From positions 1 through 64,000 of the forward strand of contig CBFDBU010000014.1 in assembly GCA_965603125.1 (NCBI GenBank): a stretch of DNA of 64,000 nt, given 5' to 3'. Below the pieces are notes generated by a model that was given only the letters and a program-made list of their open reading frames with translations, did no database searches and had not been told where the DNA came from. The DNA is from JAJRTA01 sp965603125 (lineage in GTDB: Bacteria > Zixibacteria > MSB-5A5 > GN15 > FEB-12). Of the stretch, positions 8,944-18,500 are shown one piece after another. Made by a program: the position numbers and the translations under genes. How positions within the stretch are numbered: the stretch's first letter is position 1; each line of letters opens with the position of its first letter.

Positions 8944-9516
8944 CTAAGCAGGGTTCACGTTGTATCTTGTCATTGCCTCATCAAGGCGATGGTCGACAGC
9001 AAACAGCACCGCCTCCGTCGCCACGGCAATCATTTCCTCTTTCGCTTCCAGTTCCTCCTTGTCAAATCCTCTCAGGACATACTCAGTCCTGTCAACATTA
9101 TCGGGTGGCGGGCCGATTCCCAAACGCAAACGGGGAAATCCTTCCGTCTGTAGAAGTTCGATTATCGAGGCCAACCCGTTGTGACCGCCGTCGGCGCCCG
9201 AGCTTCGGAAGCGGAGCCGCCCCAGCGGGAGATTGAAATCATCCACCACCACCAGCATCGCCGACGGCCTGATATCATGGCGCTGTAAAAGAGCCTGTGC
9301 CGCGAGCCCGGAGCGGTTCATCAGCAACCTCGGCCAGGCCAGGATCAGCCTGCCGACATTCGATTGCCTGACCGCCCAGTAGTACTCGCTCGTTTCCGGC
9401 TGAGCCTGCGCCCCAAGTTTGCGAGCGACCAGGTCAACTGCCTCAAAGCCGATATTGTGGCGAGTTTCCTGGTACTCCCCGCCGGCATTTCCCAGTCCGA
9501 GTACGAGCGAGAGCAT
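8944..9516 (-). CDS. pth: Peptidyl-tRNA hydrolase
   Basis: Releases tRNA from peptidyl-tRNA that drops off ribosomes. 190 residues. Conserved motifs are LGNAGGEYQETRHNIGF (N10 and the catalytic His at about residue 21), LLMNRSG near residues 64-70, VVVDDFNLPLGRLRFR with the conserved Asp, and GADGGHNGLASI with the second conserved His and Asn. First gene of the ribosomal-protein operon; a near-consensus promoter and a hairpin precede the start. The usual upstream neighbour rplY (L25/Ctc) is absent. Confidence 0.96.
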   Translation of the reverse strand: MLSLVLGLGNAGGEYQETRHNIGFEAVDLVARKLGAQAQPETSEYYWAVRQSNVGRLILAWPRLLMNRSGLAAQALLQRHDIRPSAMLVVVDDFNLPLGRLRFRSSGADGGHNGLASIIELLQTEGFPRLRLGIGPPPDNVDRTEYVLRGFDKEELEAKEEMIAVATEAVLFAVDHRLDEAMTRYNVNPA

Positions 9517-9521
9517 AAGAA

Positions 9522-9571
9522 CGCTGCCCTCGGCAGCGAATGATTATATGCAAATGCTTTCCGTGAGTCAA
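9522..9571 (-). promoter_or_regulatory. Sigma-70-type promoter and start-site hairpin of the pth-rpsF operon
   Basis: Read on the minus strand: -35 TTGACT (9571-9566), a 17-base spacer, and a perfect -10 TATAAT (9548-9543). This predicts a start near 9536, only ~20 bases before the pth ATG (9516). The leader is almost entirely a 7-bp hairpin (CGCTGCC/GGCAGCG, 9538-9522). The only Shine-Dalgarno-like GAGGG lies within its loop and stem. Confidence 0.7.
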
Positions 9572-9748
9572 GCGCTTTCAGACTATCCGGGCAATGAAGT
9601 GTAACGAGCGGCTGTCCCCTGATAGAGCGAGCAGCTTGCGCTGATTGACATCACCGACACAGCAGGGTGGCAGGTTTGCTTTCCCTGCCGAGGTTCGGGA
9701 CACCGGCAGCGGGCCAGGTGTGACCCGGCTTGCTTCGGCCCGTGCCGT

Positions 9749-10705
9749 TCAGTCGAGGGGAATTGTCTCGCGGACCGGCTGTTCGGCGTCGGAAGGTTCC
9801 GGATCAATCTCGTATACTTTCTCCCCGCGCATCAGCTTGATCGCGGTCTCCAGCAGTTTGTCAAGATTGAGCTTGGTGATATGAGCGTCCGCCTTGAGAA
9901 ACCTGGCTCGCGCTTTCATACCGACGTCACCGATCGAGGAGTAGACAATCACCGGCGTGTCGGGGCGCTCGGAACCCCGAATCTGCAAAGTCACCGCCAG
10001 GCCATCCATCTGCGGCATTTCCACGTCGCATATTACCAGGTCAACCGCCTGCTTCTGGTAGATCCTCCAGGCCTCGGCTCCGTCACCTGCTTCCAGCGCC
10101 TCGCCCCCACGCTCCGTGATCTCGTTGATCAACATAGCTCTCACGGCCGCGGAGTCCTCGGCTATCAGGACCTTCTTGCCTGTGAAATCAGCATCGATAG
10201 CCGCCGCCTGCAGATCGGCCGTCCGAAGGTGCGGGCAGATGTCAATGAGGATCGTCTCGTAATCCAGGAGCAGCACCATGCGGTCTTCCGTCGGTTTGAC
10301 AATGCCGATCACGTATCGCTGGTCGATCCCGGAGAAAACCCTCTCGGCCTCGATGATGTCTTCCCACTTGAAGTGGTGGATCCAGTCGAGCTTCTCGACC
10401 CAGAATCCGGTCAGAACGCCAAAGAACTCGGTCACGATGACGTTTTCCCGTTTTGTGTTCTCGTCGGCCACGCCCAGAAACTCGGCCAGATCGACAACCG
10501 GCACGAGACGATCCATATCCTTGAACATACCTTTAACGGCACTATGGGTTTCGGGTACTTCGGTGAAATCAACCAGATCATTGATTATCTTGCTCACTTT
10601 GAGGATATTGATGCCAAAGGCCATGCCGGCCGCCCGGTACTCGAGGATTCGCAGTTCATTTGAGCCTGACTTGAGATAGGATTCAGCGTCCAGTTTCATA
10701 CTCAT
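9749..10705 (-). CDS. cheV: CheV-like chemotaxis coupling protein (CheW domain plus receiver)
   Basis: 318 residues. A CheW-like coupling domain spans about 18-160 (EYRAAGMAFGINILKVSKII, VPVVDLAEFLG, MVLLLDYETIL). A response-regulator receiver follows at about 177-300, with phospho-acceptor Asp227 (VICDVEMPQMDG), acidic pocket E183-D184 and a late Lys (AHITKLN). CheV proteins link receptors to CheA and can be phosphorylated for adaptation. The gene starts 4 bases after a soluble histidine kinase stop and no other che gene is nearby, so it probably works with that kinase as well as with an array encoded elsewhere. Confidence 0.9.
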   Translation of the reverse strand: MSMKLDAESYLKSGSNELRILEYRAAGMAFGINILKVSKIINDLVDFTEVPETHSAVKGMFKDMDRLVPVVDLAEFLGVADENTKRENVIVTEFFGVLTGFWVEKLDWIHHFKWEDIIEAERVFSGIDQRYVIGIVKPTEDRMVLLLDYETILIDICPHLRTADLQAAAIDADFTGKKVLIAEDSAAVRAMLINEITERGGEALEAGDGAEAWRIYQKQAVDLVICDVEMPQMDGLAVTLQIRGSERPDTPVIVYSSIGDVGMKARARFLKADAHITKLNLDKLLETAIKLMRGEKVYEIDPEPSDAEQPVRETIPLD

Positions 10706-10709
10706 GGTA

Positions 10710-11468
10710 TTACCCCTTACTTTTCCGTAGTTTCATCGAGAACATGGCGCCACCTTCGGGATGATCGTCGGCAAAGACCGTCCCCCCCATGCCGGTAGCC
10801 GCCAATTTGCAAAAATACAGGCCGAGGCCCACGCCGCGATGGCAACCATGGGCTCGCTGCTGTAACTGACCATATTTCTCGAAAAGTAGTTCCGGATCCC
10901 CGTCAGGCAGCCCCGGCCCCGAGTCCTTGACATGAATGAAAACGCACTGCTGCCCGTCTTCGGTATACACTTGTATGGTTCCGCCCGTTGGAGTATGGCG
11001 GATGGCGTTGTACAGGAGATTGTCGGCAACGCGTTTGAGAAGCTCGGGGTCGGCCTCGACCGGAATAGAACCGATCTCATTGGCAAACGTGATATCGATG
11101 TTTCTTTCCTGGGCGGACCCCGAGGCCAGCAGAATGGCTTCCCTGATGACCGGTTCCGGGTCGATGCTGGTCACTCTCACCGGCAGACCCGCCTTCCCGG
11201 CCCTGGCCACAGCCATTATGTCGTAAATGATGGATTCAGCCCTCTCGAAGGCTATCCGGGATGACGCCACCATCTTCTGGTGCAACGGCCGATTGAGATC
11301 CAACTTCCTTTCGTCGAGCAGACGGAGAAGGTACTTCATTGAGGCCAGGGGAGACTCCATGTCATGCAAGAGTATCGAGAAAACCTCCAGCCACTTGTCG
11401 GAATCAAACCCGGTCGCCTTTCCCTCAGCGGGAAGGGCGCCCTCTTTTGCAGCTGTCGCCTGTTTCAC
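10710..11468 (-). CDS. Soluble histidine kinase (HisKA plus HATPase, no sensor domain)
   Basis: 252 residues, cytoplasmic, with no membrane segment or PAS domain. The H-box is LLHDMESPLASMKYLL with phospho-acceptor His35. The N-box (DNLLYNAIRHTPTGG), G1 (VKDSGPGLPDG) and G2 (RGVGLGLYFCKL) boxes are complete, so the enzyme should be active. Acidic residues replace the usual Glu-Leu-Arg pattern after His. It lies directly before the CheV-like gene on the same strand (4-base gap), suggesting phosphotransfer to the receiver of CheV. What it senses must come through a partner protein. Confidence 0.88.
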   Translation of the reverse strand: MKQATAAKEGALPAEGKATGFDSDKWLEVFSILLHDMESPLASMKYLLRLLDERKLDLNRPLHQKMVASSRIAFERAESIIYDIMAVARAGKAGLPVRVTSIDPEPVIREAILLASGSAQERNIDITFANEIGSIPVEADPELLKRVADNLLYNAIRHTPTGGTIQVYTEDGQQCVFIHVKDSGPGLPDGDPELLFEKYGQLQQRAHGCHRGVGLGLYFCKLAATGMGGTVFADDHPEGGAMFSMKLRKSKG

Positions 11469-11683
11469 AGAGTATCGCCCGTCTTGACTTCAAACCCCGC
11501 ATTTTTCTGCGTTCTCTTGAGATTATCGGCTGTAGACAATCATTCCGTGACCGGTTTTCTCCAGAATCTGCCGGAGCGTCCCCCCGGGACGGGACCTGGT
11601 GGCAGCCCAAGACTGGCGGCTCTTCAGGCCGGCGGTAAGCTATTCAGATACAGGGGATTGCTGACTGCGAATGTCCGCTGTCT

Positions 11684-13024
11684 CTACTGCGCAGGCTGAT
11701 ATCCGCGCACGAACTCTGTGCGCTTCTTGAGCGACGGATGAGTGTAGAACCAGAATTCGATTACCGGGTGCGGGTCGGGATCGGACAGGTTAAAAACCGA
11801 CAGCTTATCGAAAACGACCGCTCCCGTTTCGCTGGAAACGCCGGACATCTCCATACCGTACGTATCCGCCTGGCGCTCCATGAACCTGCTGGCGGCGTTG
11901 GTAAGGGGCTGAAACAGGAACATGATCACCGACAGGAGGATCAGCACCAGCGGCAGCGAGGCTATGTCCGCAAGCCGGTCGAACCGGAATCTCTCCCTGA
12001 ACCTATTTATCAGCGGATGGATAGTCATGGCCACCAACCACATGGCAAAGGCGATGAAGACGATGGCTACCGCCAGCCCCCACCAGATGTGGTGCATTGT
12101 GTAGTGGCCCATCTCGTGAGCCATCACGAACTTGATTTCCTCGACCGTGAAGTTATCGATCAGAGTATCGTAGAGCACGATGCGCTTGCTGCCGAACAAA
12201 CCGGTGACGTAGGCGTTTACCTTGGACGATTGCCTGGAGGCATCGACCTGGAACACGTCCGCCCCCTCGATGCCCGCCCGGGAGGCCAGAGCCAGAAGCT
12301 CGGTCTTGAGTTGCTTATCCCTGAGCGGCTCAAACTTGTTAAACAGCGGGGCCACGAATATCGGCACAATCACGATCATAACGACCGCAAACGGGATAGC
12401 GCCGATTGAGAAAATCAGCCACCATCGCCTGAACTTCTGTACCAGCCAGTAGAAGAACCAGACGGGAATGATCCCGATCACCACGGTGATCAGCAACTCT
12501 AAAAGACCCTGACCCCACCAATCGAGAAATGTCTGGTTCATGAATCCGTAATTGCTTTCGACCACGAAGCCGCGATAGATGCTGAAAGGAAGGCTCAATA
12601 TATAGTCGGTCGCCGCGAACATTCCGAAGAAGAGCCAGACGACAAAGAACCCCCTCCCGGCCACCCGGGCCCAGTCGCGCATCCTGGCAGAAAGACCCGT
12701 GACCAGGATCAACCACAGGACACCGATACTGATGACGAAACCGACAAACCGCCAGACGTTCTTGAACCGGGCGTATGATACCAGCCTGGCCTTGCGCTCC
12801 GGGGACATGGGGTAGAGCGCCTGGCCGCTCTCCCGGGGCTGGCCTGACCCGTGGGCGGCTGCAACATAAGACAGCGAATCCGGAGAGATGTGTTCCCCGG
12901 ACACAGCCGAGTCGTTCGGGATTGTGTCACTCAATACCGGAACGGCGCAGGCGAGTACCAAGACTGCTGCGATCAGAAATGTGGCCGGCTTCAGACATTT
13001 AGAGAGCCTTGCGCAAGACGACAT
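11684..13024 (-). CDS. M48 family zinc metalloprotease (Ste24/CAAX protease 1-like)
   Basis: 446 residues. A signal or anchor sequence (residues 12-32) and an extracytoplasmic spacer of about 60 residues come first, then several transmembrane helices (about 93-112, 125-145, 172-195 and 203-226). The zinc motif is HEMGH at 303-307, with a distal third-ligand segment FMERQADTYGMEM. Domain order matches Ste24-type membrane proteases. Bacterial members take part in membrane protein quality control or processing of unknown substrates. AAAGGAAG precedes ATG 13024 by 8 bases. Monocistronic or first before the HK genes. Confidence 0.9.
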   Translation of the reverse strand: MSSCARLSKCLKPATFLIAAVLVLACAVPVLSDTIPNDSAVSGEHISPDSLSYVAAAHGSGQPRESGQALYPMSPERKARLVSYARFKNVWRFVGFVISIGVLWLILVTGLSARMRDWARVAGRGFFVVWLFFGMFAATDYILSLPFSIYRGFVVESNYGFMNQTFLDWWGQGLLELLITVVIGIIPVWFFYWLVQKFRRWWLIFSIGAIPFAVVMIVIVPIFVAPLFNKFEPLRDKQLKTELLALASRAGIEGADVFQVDASRQSSKVNAYVTGLFGSKRIVLYDTLIDNFTVEEIKFVMAHEMGHYTMHHIWWGLAVAIVFIAFAMWLVAMTIHPLINRFRERFRFDRLADIASLPLVLILLSVIMFLFQPLTNAASRFMERQADTYGMEMSGVSSETGAVVFDKLSVFNLSDPDPHPVIEFWFYTHPSLKKRTEFVRGYQPAQ

Positions 13025-13068
13025 GGGCCGACTTCCTTTGGTGACGTGTACTCTTTCGGTCGCGTGGA

Positions 13069-14127
13069 CTACGCTACCGTCACCTCCTTGCAGAGGTAGA
13101 CATCCTGAATGGCGTTGAGCAGTTCCACTCCCTGAGCCATCGGTTTCTGAAACGCCTTGCGTCCGGAGATGAGACCCATCCCACCCGCTCGTTTGTTGAC
13201 CACCGCCGTGCGTACGGCCTGTGCCAGATCATCGGAACCGGTCCCTGTCGAGGCCCCGCCCGAATTGATTAGCCCCGCGCGGCCCATGTAGCAGTTGGCC
13301 ACCTGGTAGCGGGTGAGATCAATGGGGTTGTCCGATGTCAACTCGTCGTAGACCCCGGGATGGGTCTTGCCGAATTTCAGAGCAGTGAAACCGCCGTTGT
13401 TTTCGGGTGCCTTCTGTTTGACAATGTCGGCCTCAATGGTGACGCCCAGGTGATTTGCCTGGCCCGTCAGGTCGGCTGAGACATGGTAGTCCTTGCCTTC
13501 AGTCTTGAAGGCGGGGTTGCGCAGATAGCACCAGAGTACGGCAAACATACCCAACTCATGGGCCTGTGAGAACGCCTCAGTCGCCTCCGTAAGCTGACGC
13601 ATCGACTGATCGGATCCGAAATAGACCGTCGCCCCGACCCCGGCGGCACCCATGTTGAAGGCATTCTCGACCGTGGAGAACATGACCTGGTCGGCCTTGT
13701 TCGGGTAGGTTAGCAGTTCGTTGTGGTTCAATTTCAGGATGAACGGTATCTTGTGAGCGTACTTGCGGGCAACCGCGCCGAGCACCCCGAAGGTTGACGC
13801 TACCGCGTTGCAGCCGCCCTCGATAGCCAGTTCAACGATCCTGGCCGGGTCAAAGTAATCCGGGTTGGGCGCAAAGGAAGCACCCCCGGTATGTTCGATC
13901 CCCTGGTCAACCGGCAGGATCGACAGATACCCCGTCCCCGCCAGGCGACCGGTATTGTACATCCCGCTCAGCGACCGCATCACGGCGGGCGTGCGGTCAC
14001 TGAGCGCTACTACTTCGTCCACGAACGATGGTCCCGGCAGATACAGCCGTGACCTGGGGATGCCCTGGCACTGGTAGGTCAGGAGGTCTTTCTCATTTCC
14101 CAACAGCTGTTCGATCTTGTTAATCAT
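13069..14127 (-). CDS. fbaB: Fructose-bisphosphate aldolase class I
   Basis: Cleaves and condenses fructose 1,6-bisphosphate with DHAP and glyceraldehyde 3-phosphate in glycolysis and gluconeogenesis. 352 residues of the DeoC/LacD-fold class I aldolase family: ILPVDQGIEHTGGASF near residue 69, ILKLNHNELLTYP, GAAGVGATVYFGSD, and the C-terminal phosphate-binding portion NSGGASTG and GGMGLISGRKAF. There is no class II zinc-binding pattern. GGGAG precedes ATG 14127 by 8 bases. Confidence 0.93.
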   Translation of the reverse strand: MINKIEQLLGNEKDLLTYQCQGIPRSRLYLPGPSFVDEVVALSDRTPAVMRSLSGMYNTGRLAGTGYLSILPVDQGIEHTGGASFAPNPDYFDPARIVELAIEGGCNAVASTFGVLGAVARKYAHKIPFILKLNHNELLTYPNKADQVMFSTVENAFNMGAAGVGATVYFGSDQSMRQLTEATEAFSQAHELGMFAVLWCYLRNPAFKTEGKDYHVSADLTGQANHLGVTIEADIVKQKAPENNGGFTALKFGKTHPGVYDELTSDNPIDLTRYQVANCYMGRAGLINSGGASTGTGSDDLAQAVRTAVVNKRAGGMGLISGRKAFQKPMAQGVELLNAIQDVYLCKEVTVA

Positions 14128-14341
14128 TTTGTTATCTCCCGAGCTTCTGACTTATCGCCTGTTCCTCTGTCCGCAACTGAGAGTATGGTGGAGAGTTCAA
14201 TGTACAAATGCAAGAATCCTTTGTCGGCATCCTGCTGATTTTTTTCCCCCGGCTCTATGCCTGGTGCTCGTCAGAGGCAGGCGGCGGCCCGGCGTTACTC
14301 TTGCCTGATTGAAATCACACTGCTTGGGTAAACGGAGATGC

Positions 14342-14905
14342 CTATAGGATTGCCTGGAAGGCCTGCTTGAAAACGTGGTACGGTCGGCCGCCGACAAAAC
14401 GGGTCACTTCGTTGCCGTCGCGGTTGAGGAAGATCGTCGTCGGCACGCCGCTGGTGGCACGCAGGCTGTAGAGATGGTGGCGTTCCGCCATCAGTATCAC
14501 CCACTCCATACCTTGCTGCTCGACGAACTGGTCGACTCTTCGGGGCTGATCGTTAACGGCCAGACCGATCATCTCCACCCCCTGGGGATAGAATTCCTTG
14601 TAAAGTCGGATCAGGTCCGGGATCTCGCGGCGGCAGGGTGGACACCAGGTACCCCACAGGTTAATCACCACCGGCTGCTTGCCGATCCACTCGTTGGAGT
14701 GGCGCAGCCTCCCCCTGAGATCATAGGCGGAGAAACTGACGGGCGCTGATACCGGGGCAGCCTGGACGTTCTTACCCCGGCCGATCTTCCCGCCGGAGGT
14801 ACGCCCGGACTGATCGTTATCGCCGCTGCATGAGACCAGCAGCAGCAAGAGCAGGAACATGAGCCGGTTAACAAACGGTTTCGGCTGTCCGTGTTGTTCC
14901 TTCAT
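14342..14905 (-). CDS. TlpA/ResA-like thioredoxin-fold lipoprotein
   Basis: 187 residues. A hydrophobic leader ends in lipobox LLVSC (Cys26), so it is a probable lipoprotein. A TlpA/ResA-type thioredoxin domain follows, with redox motif WCPPC (NLWGTWCPPCRREIPDL) and the cis-Pro segment SGVPTTIFLNRDG. It likely acts as a periplasmic disulfide reductant, for example for cytochrome c maturation or oxidised envelope proteins. A second thioredoxin-fold gene follows at 14998-15564 on the same strand, upstream in transcription. Confidence 0.88.
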   Translation of the reverse strand: MKEQHGQPKPFVNRLMFLLLLLLVSCSGDNDQSGRTSGGKIGRGKNVQAAPVSAPVSFSAYDLRGRLRHSNEWIGKQPVVINLWGTWCPPCRREIPDLIRLYKEFYPQGVEMIGLAVNDQPRRVDQFVEQQGMEWVILMAERHHLYSLRATSGVPTTIFLNRDGNEVTRFVGGRPYHVFKQAFQAIL

Positions 14906-14997
14906 ACCCTCAGTGGTTGTCCATCATAGTGGCTTGGCGTTTCGACTGGCCACAGGTGCAGCAGTATCCAGGGTGAGCAGTCCGCCTCGGGGAAAGC

Positions 14998-15564
14998 TCA
15001 AGGGCCCGACTTCTCCTTCCCGGAACCCTGATCGGTGGCGGTAGTGTCGTACTTCCGCTCGGCGACGAACTCCAACACCTGAAGCATGGCGCCCGTTTCC
15101 TGGTAGCCGCGCAGGGCGCCGATCTTGACCCCGTCCGGTTTGAGAAACCAGAAGGTAGGATATCCCTGTACCCGGAACTCCCGTCTGGCCAGGTTCTTTT
15201 CCGTAATCTTGTACCCGTCTATGTCGAGCTCTTTGTTGGAGTCGCCGTTGACCCTCACCGCCACAAAGTCTTTCTTAACCAGGTCTACGACTCTCTTGTC
15301 AACGAAAGTCGTCATCTCCATCTTACGGCAGAAGCCGCACCATTTGGCGGTGAAGTCGATAAGGACGTGCTTGTCTGCCGTTTTCGCCAGCGTCAGTCCC
15401 TCGTCGTACGCGACCCAGTTTATTTTCCTGGATTTGGCCGCCGGATCTTTCTGCTCGGATTCTTTATCGCCGCCGGCGATGCTGCCGGAAAGCAACAGGG
15501 TCAACAATCCCAGCGCGGCGATGATGATCTTCGATCGATGTGTCACAAAACGGGTCACTCTCAT
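14998..15564 (-). CDS. Secreted thioredoxin-fold protein (DsbD-gamma/SoxW-like)
   Basis: 188 residues. A signal or anchor sequence (12-30) is followed by a thioredoxin domain of the thioredoxin_7/DsbD C-terminal type: LIDFTAKWCGFCRKME with redox Cys76 and Cys79, a long alpha insert (VDKRVVDLVKKDFVAVRV) and cis-Pro VQGYPTFWFL. Periplasmic disulfide exchange is the likely role. The ATG overlaps the dnaE stop by 4 bp, so it is coupled to the DNA polymerase gene, an unusual pairing. Confidence 0.87.
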   Translation of the reverse strand: MRVTRFVTHRSKIIIAALGLLTLLLSGSIAGGDKESEQKDPAAKSRKINWVAYDEGLTLAKTADKHVLIDFTAKWCGFCRKMEMTTFVDKRVVDLVKKDFVAVRVNGDSNKELDIDGYKITEKNLARREFRVQGYPTFWFLKPDGVKIGALRGYQETGAMLQVLEFVAERKYDTTATDQGSGKEKSGP

Positions 15565-18500
15565 GTTTCGTTCTCTTTTCTGTCCAGTGGCCTCAGATAG
15601 GCGCTTGACTCACCCAGGAGTTCCTTGAGGCGGCTTAGGAGCTCAAAGTCAGGGTTTACAGCATACTTGTTGGACCTAATATACACTTCTGATCCGTTAT
15701 GTCCAGCCGCGAGTAGAACGGGCGTGCCTCCCCTGAATCCTTCCAGCGTGCCCAGGGTTTCCTCAATGGCCTTATCGGAGCAATTTTCAGCAATCTTGAT
15801 AACGAGCTGGCAGTTGAAACGTTCCGCAAGTTTTTCCAGCGGGAGGAGTTCCGAGCACAGTATTTTCGGCGCCTCTCCCTCGCGAGTGGATACTCTGCCC
15901 ATCACCAGGACCATCTGGTCCACCCGGACGTACTCCCGGCATTTCTCGTAGCAGTCGGAGAACAGGATCAGTTCCACCGAGCCGGTGAAATCCTCGAGCG
16001 TGGCAAATGCCATCTGGTTGCCTTTCTTGTCCACTGTCGTCTTGACAGCCCCGACAATACCGCCCACCGTGACCTCTCTCCCGTCTGCAACTCCGGCCAG
16101 GCCGGCGGCTCCCGAGGTGGTGAAGAACACGAGTTCGTCCCGGTATTTGTCCAGAGGATGGCCGGATATGTAAAAGCCCAGAGTGCTCTTCTCCCTGGCG
16201 AGCAGTTCCGCGGTGGACCATTCCGGAATATCCGGCAGTCGGGGAGCGACGCGCTCCACATCGCCGCCGGCGCCCGCGAAAAGGTCATGACTGCTATCGT
16301 GAAGGGCAAGGCGGTGCCCGTATTCGAGTGTCGCTTCCACAGCCTCGTACTTCTGAGCCCGGCTGCCTTCAAGCGAGTCACAGGTGCCGGCGGCGACCAG
16401 CGACTCGAGAATGCGACGGTTAATGGCGCGGATCGTTACCCGGCCGGCAAGGTCGGAGAGGGCCTCAAAGCGACCACCCTGTTCACGTTCCTCGACAATC
16501 GCCCGCGCCGGCCCCTCACCCACGTTCTTAATCGCCTGCAACCCGAACCTGATCCCGCCGTCCGCCACCGAGAAGTCAATCCCGGATTCGTTCACGTCCG
16601 CAGGCAGCACTTTTATGTCCCTGCGGCGGCATTCTTCGAGAAGGACATAGATACGGTCGGTGTCGTTGATTTCGGACGTCATCAGGGCGGCCATAAACTC
16701 CATGGGATGGTAATGTTTTAGCCAGGCGGTCTGGTACGCCAGGTAGGCATAGCAGGTTGAATGGGCTTTGTTGAAACCATAACGGGCGAATGTCTCAATC
16801 TGGTCGAAGACCTCCGTGGCAACCCTCTTGTCCACTTTCTGCTTTTCGGCTCCTATGAGGAACTCCCGTTTCTGCTCGGCCATCAGGGCGGCGTCCTTCT
16901 TGCCCATTGCCTTGCGCAACAGGTCCGCCTTACCCATCGAATAGTCGGCCAGGGCGTTGGCGATCTGCAGAACCTGCTCCTGGAAGACGATCACACCGTA
17001 GGTACTCTTGAGTATCATCTCTAACTTGGGATGCGGGTAACGAACATTAGCCGCCCCCTTCTTGCGCTCGATATAAGTGTCGATCATGCCCGAGTCGAGC
17101 GGCCCCGGCCGGTATAGCGCGTTCATGGCTGTGATGTCGGTGAAACTCTCCGGCGCCAGCTTGCGCAGGTAGTCACGCATCCCGGCCGACTCAAACTGGA
17201 AAACACCAACCGTTTCTCCGGCCGCGAACAGCTTGAATACATCCGGGTCGTCAAGAGGTATGCTGTCGATATCAATCGTGATCTCTCGATGGGTCTCCCT
17301 GATCATGCGAACGGCGTCGTCAATCACCGTCAGCGTGCGCAGCCCGAGGAAGTCCATCTTGAGCAGCCCGATCTCCTCGACCATCTTCATGTCAAACTGA
17401 GTGGTAATCTCGTCCCGGCTCCCTTTGAACAGCGGGACATAATCGGTGAGCGCCGATGGCGCGATCACCACACCGGCGGCATGGGTGGAACAGTGGCGGG
17501 CCAGGCCTTCGAGCCTCTTCGAGTAGTCGATCAGACGGCTGATCCGGGAATCCGTTTTGACCAGTTCCGCCAGTTCCGACGACTGCTTGAGCGCTTTCTC
17601 AAGGGTCATGTCTACTGCCAACGGAATCATCTTGGCGATCCGGTCTACCTCCCCGTAGGGTATGCCCAGAACGCGCCCGACATCGCGCACCACCGCCCGG
17701 GCCGCCATAGTGCCGAAAGTGATTATTTGGCAGACATTATCCTTGCCGTATTTGTCGATGACATACTGGATTATCCGATCCCGGCCTCGATCGGCGAAGT
17801 CTATGTCGATGTCCGGCATAGAGACGCGGTCGGGATTGAGGAAGCGTTCGAACAGCAGGTTGAACTTCAGCGGATCGACATTGGTTATTCGCAGCGCGTA
17901 GGAGACCAGTGATCCCGCTGCGGAGCCTCGACCGGGGCCGACCGGGATATGCTCAGCGCGGGCGTAATCGCAGAAATCCTTCACAATCAGGAAATACCCG
18001 GCATAACCCATATCCTTGATGACACCCAGTTCGTATTCGAGGCGTTTCTCGATCTGGACCGTGATCTCGTCGTACCGTTCCCTCACGCCTTCTTCACACA
18101 GGTGCTTCAGGAAAGCGTCCGGGTCGACAAACGGCTTCGGCAGCGGGTACACGGGCAGCTTGAGGCCGCCGGTGCCAAGCTCCAGGTTGCAGGCCTCGGC
18201 CACCCGGATCGTATTCTCTAAAGCGGGCTTGAAGTCACCCAGCGCCTGTTCCATTTCTTCTGCTGATTTGAAGTAGATCTGGTCGGTATCATAGCGCATG
18301 CGGTCCCGGTCCTCGACCATCTTGCCGGTCTGAATACACAGCAAGGCGTCGTGCGCCTCGGCATCATCCCGTTGCAGGTAGTGGCAATCATTGGTCGCCA
18401 GAAGCGGTATGCCGGTCTCGCGCGAGAGGGCCTCGATCTTGGGCAGGAGCAGCTGTTCTTTCTCCAGGCCGTGGTTCTGGATCTCGAGGTAAAAACCATC

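Noticed and set aside
8101..9153. 350-codon plus-strand frame over rpsR, rpsF and pth
   Set aside because: Opposite well-conserved ribosomal genes; long only because the rpsF tail is low-complexity.
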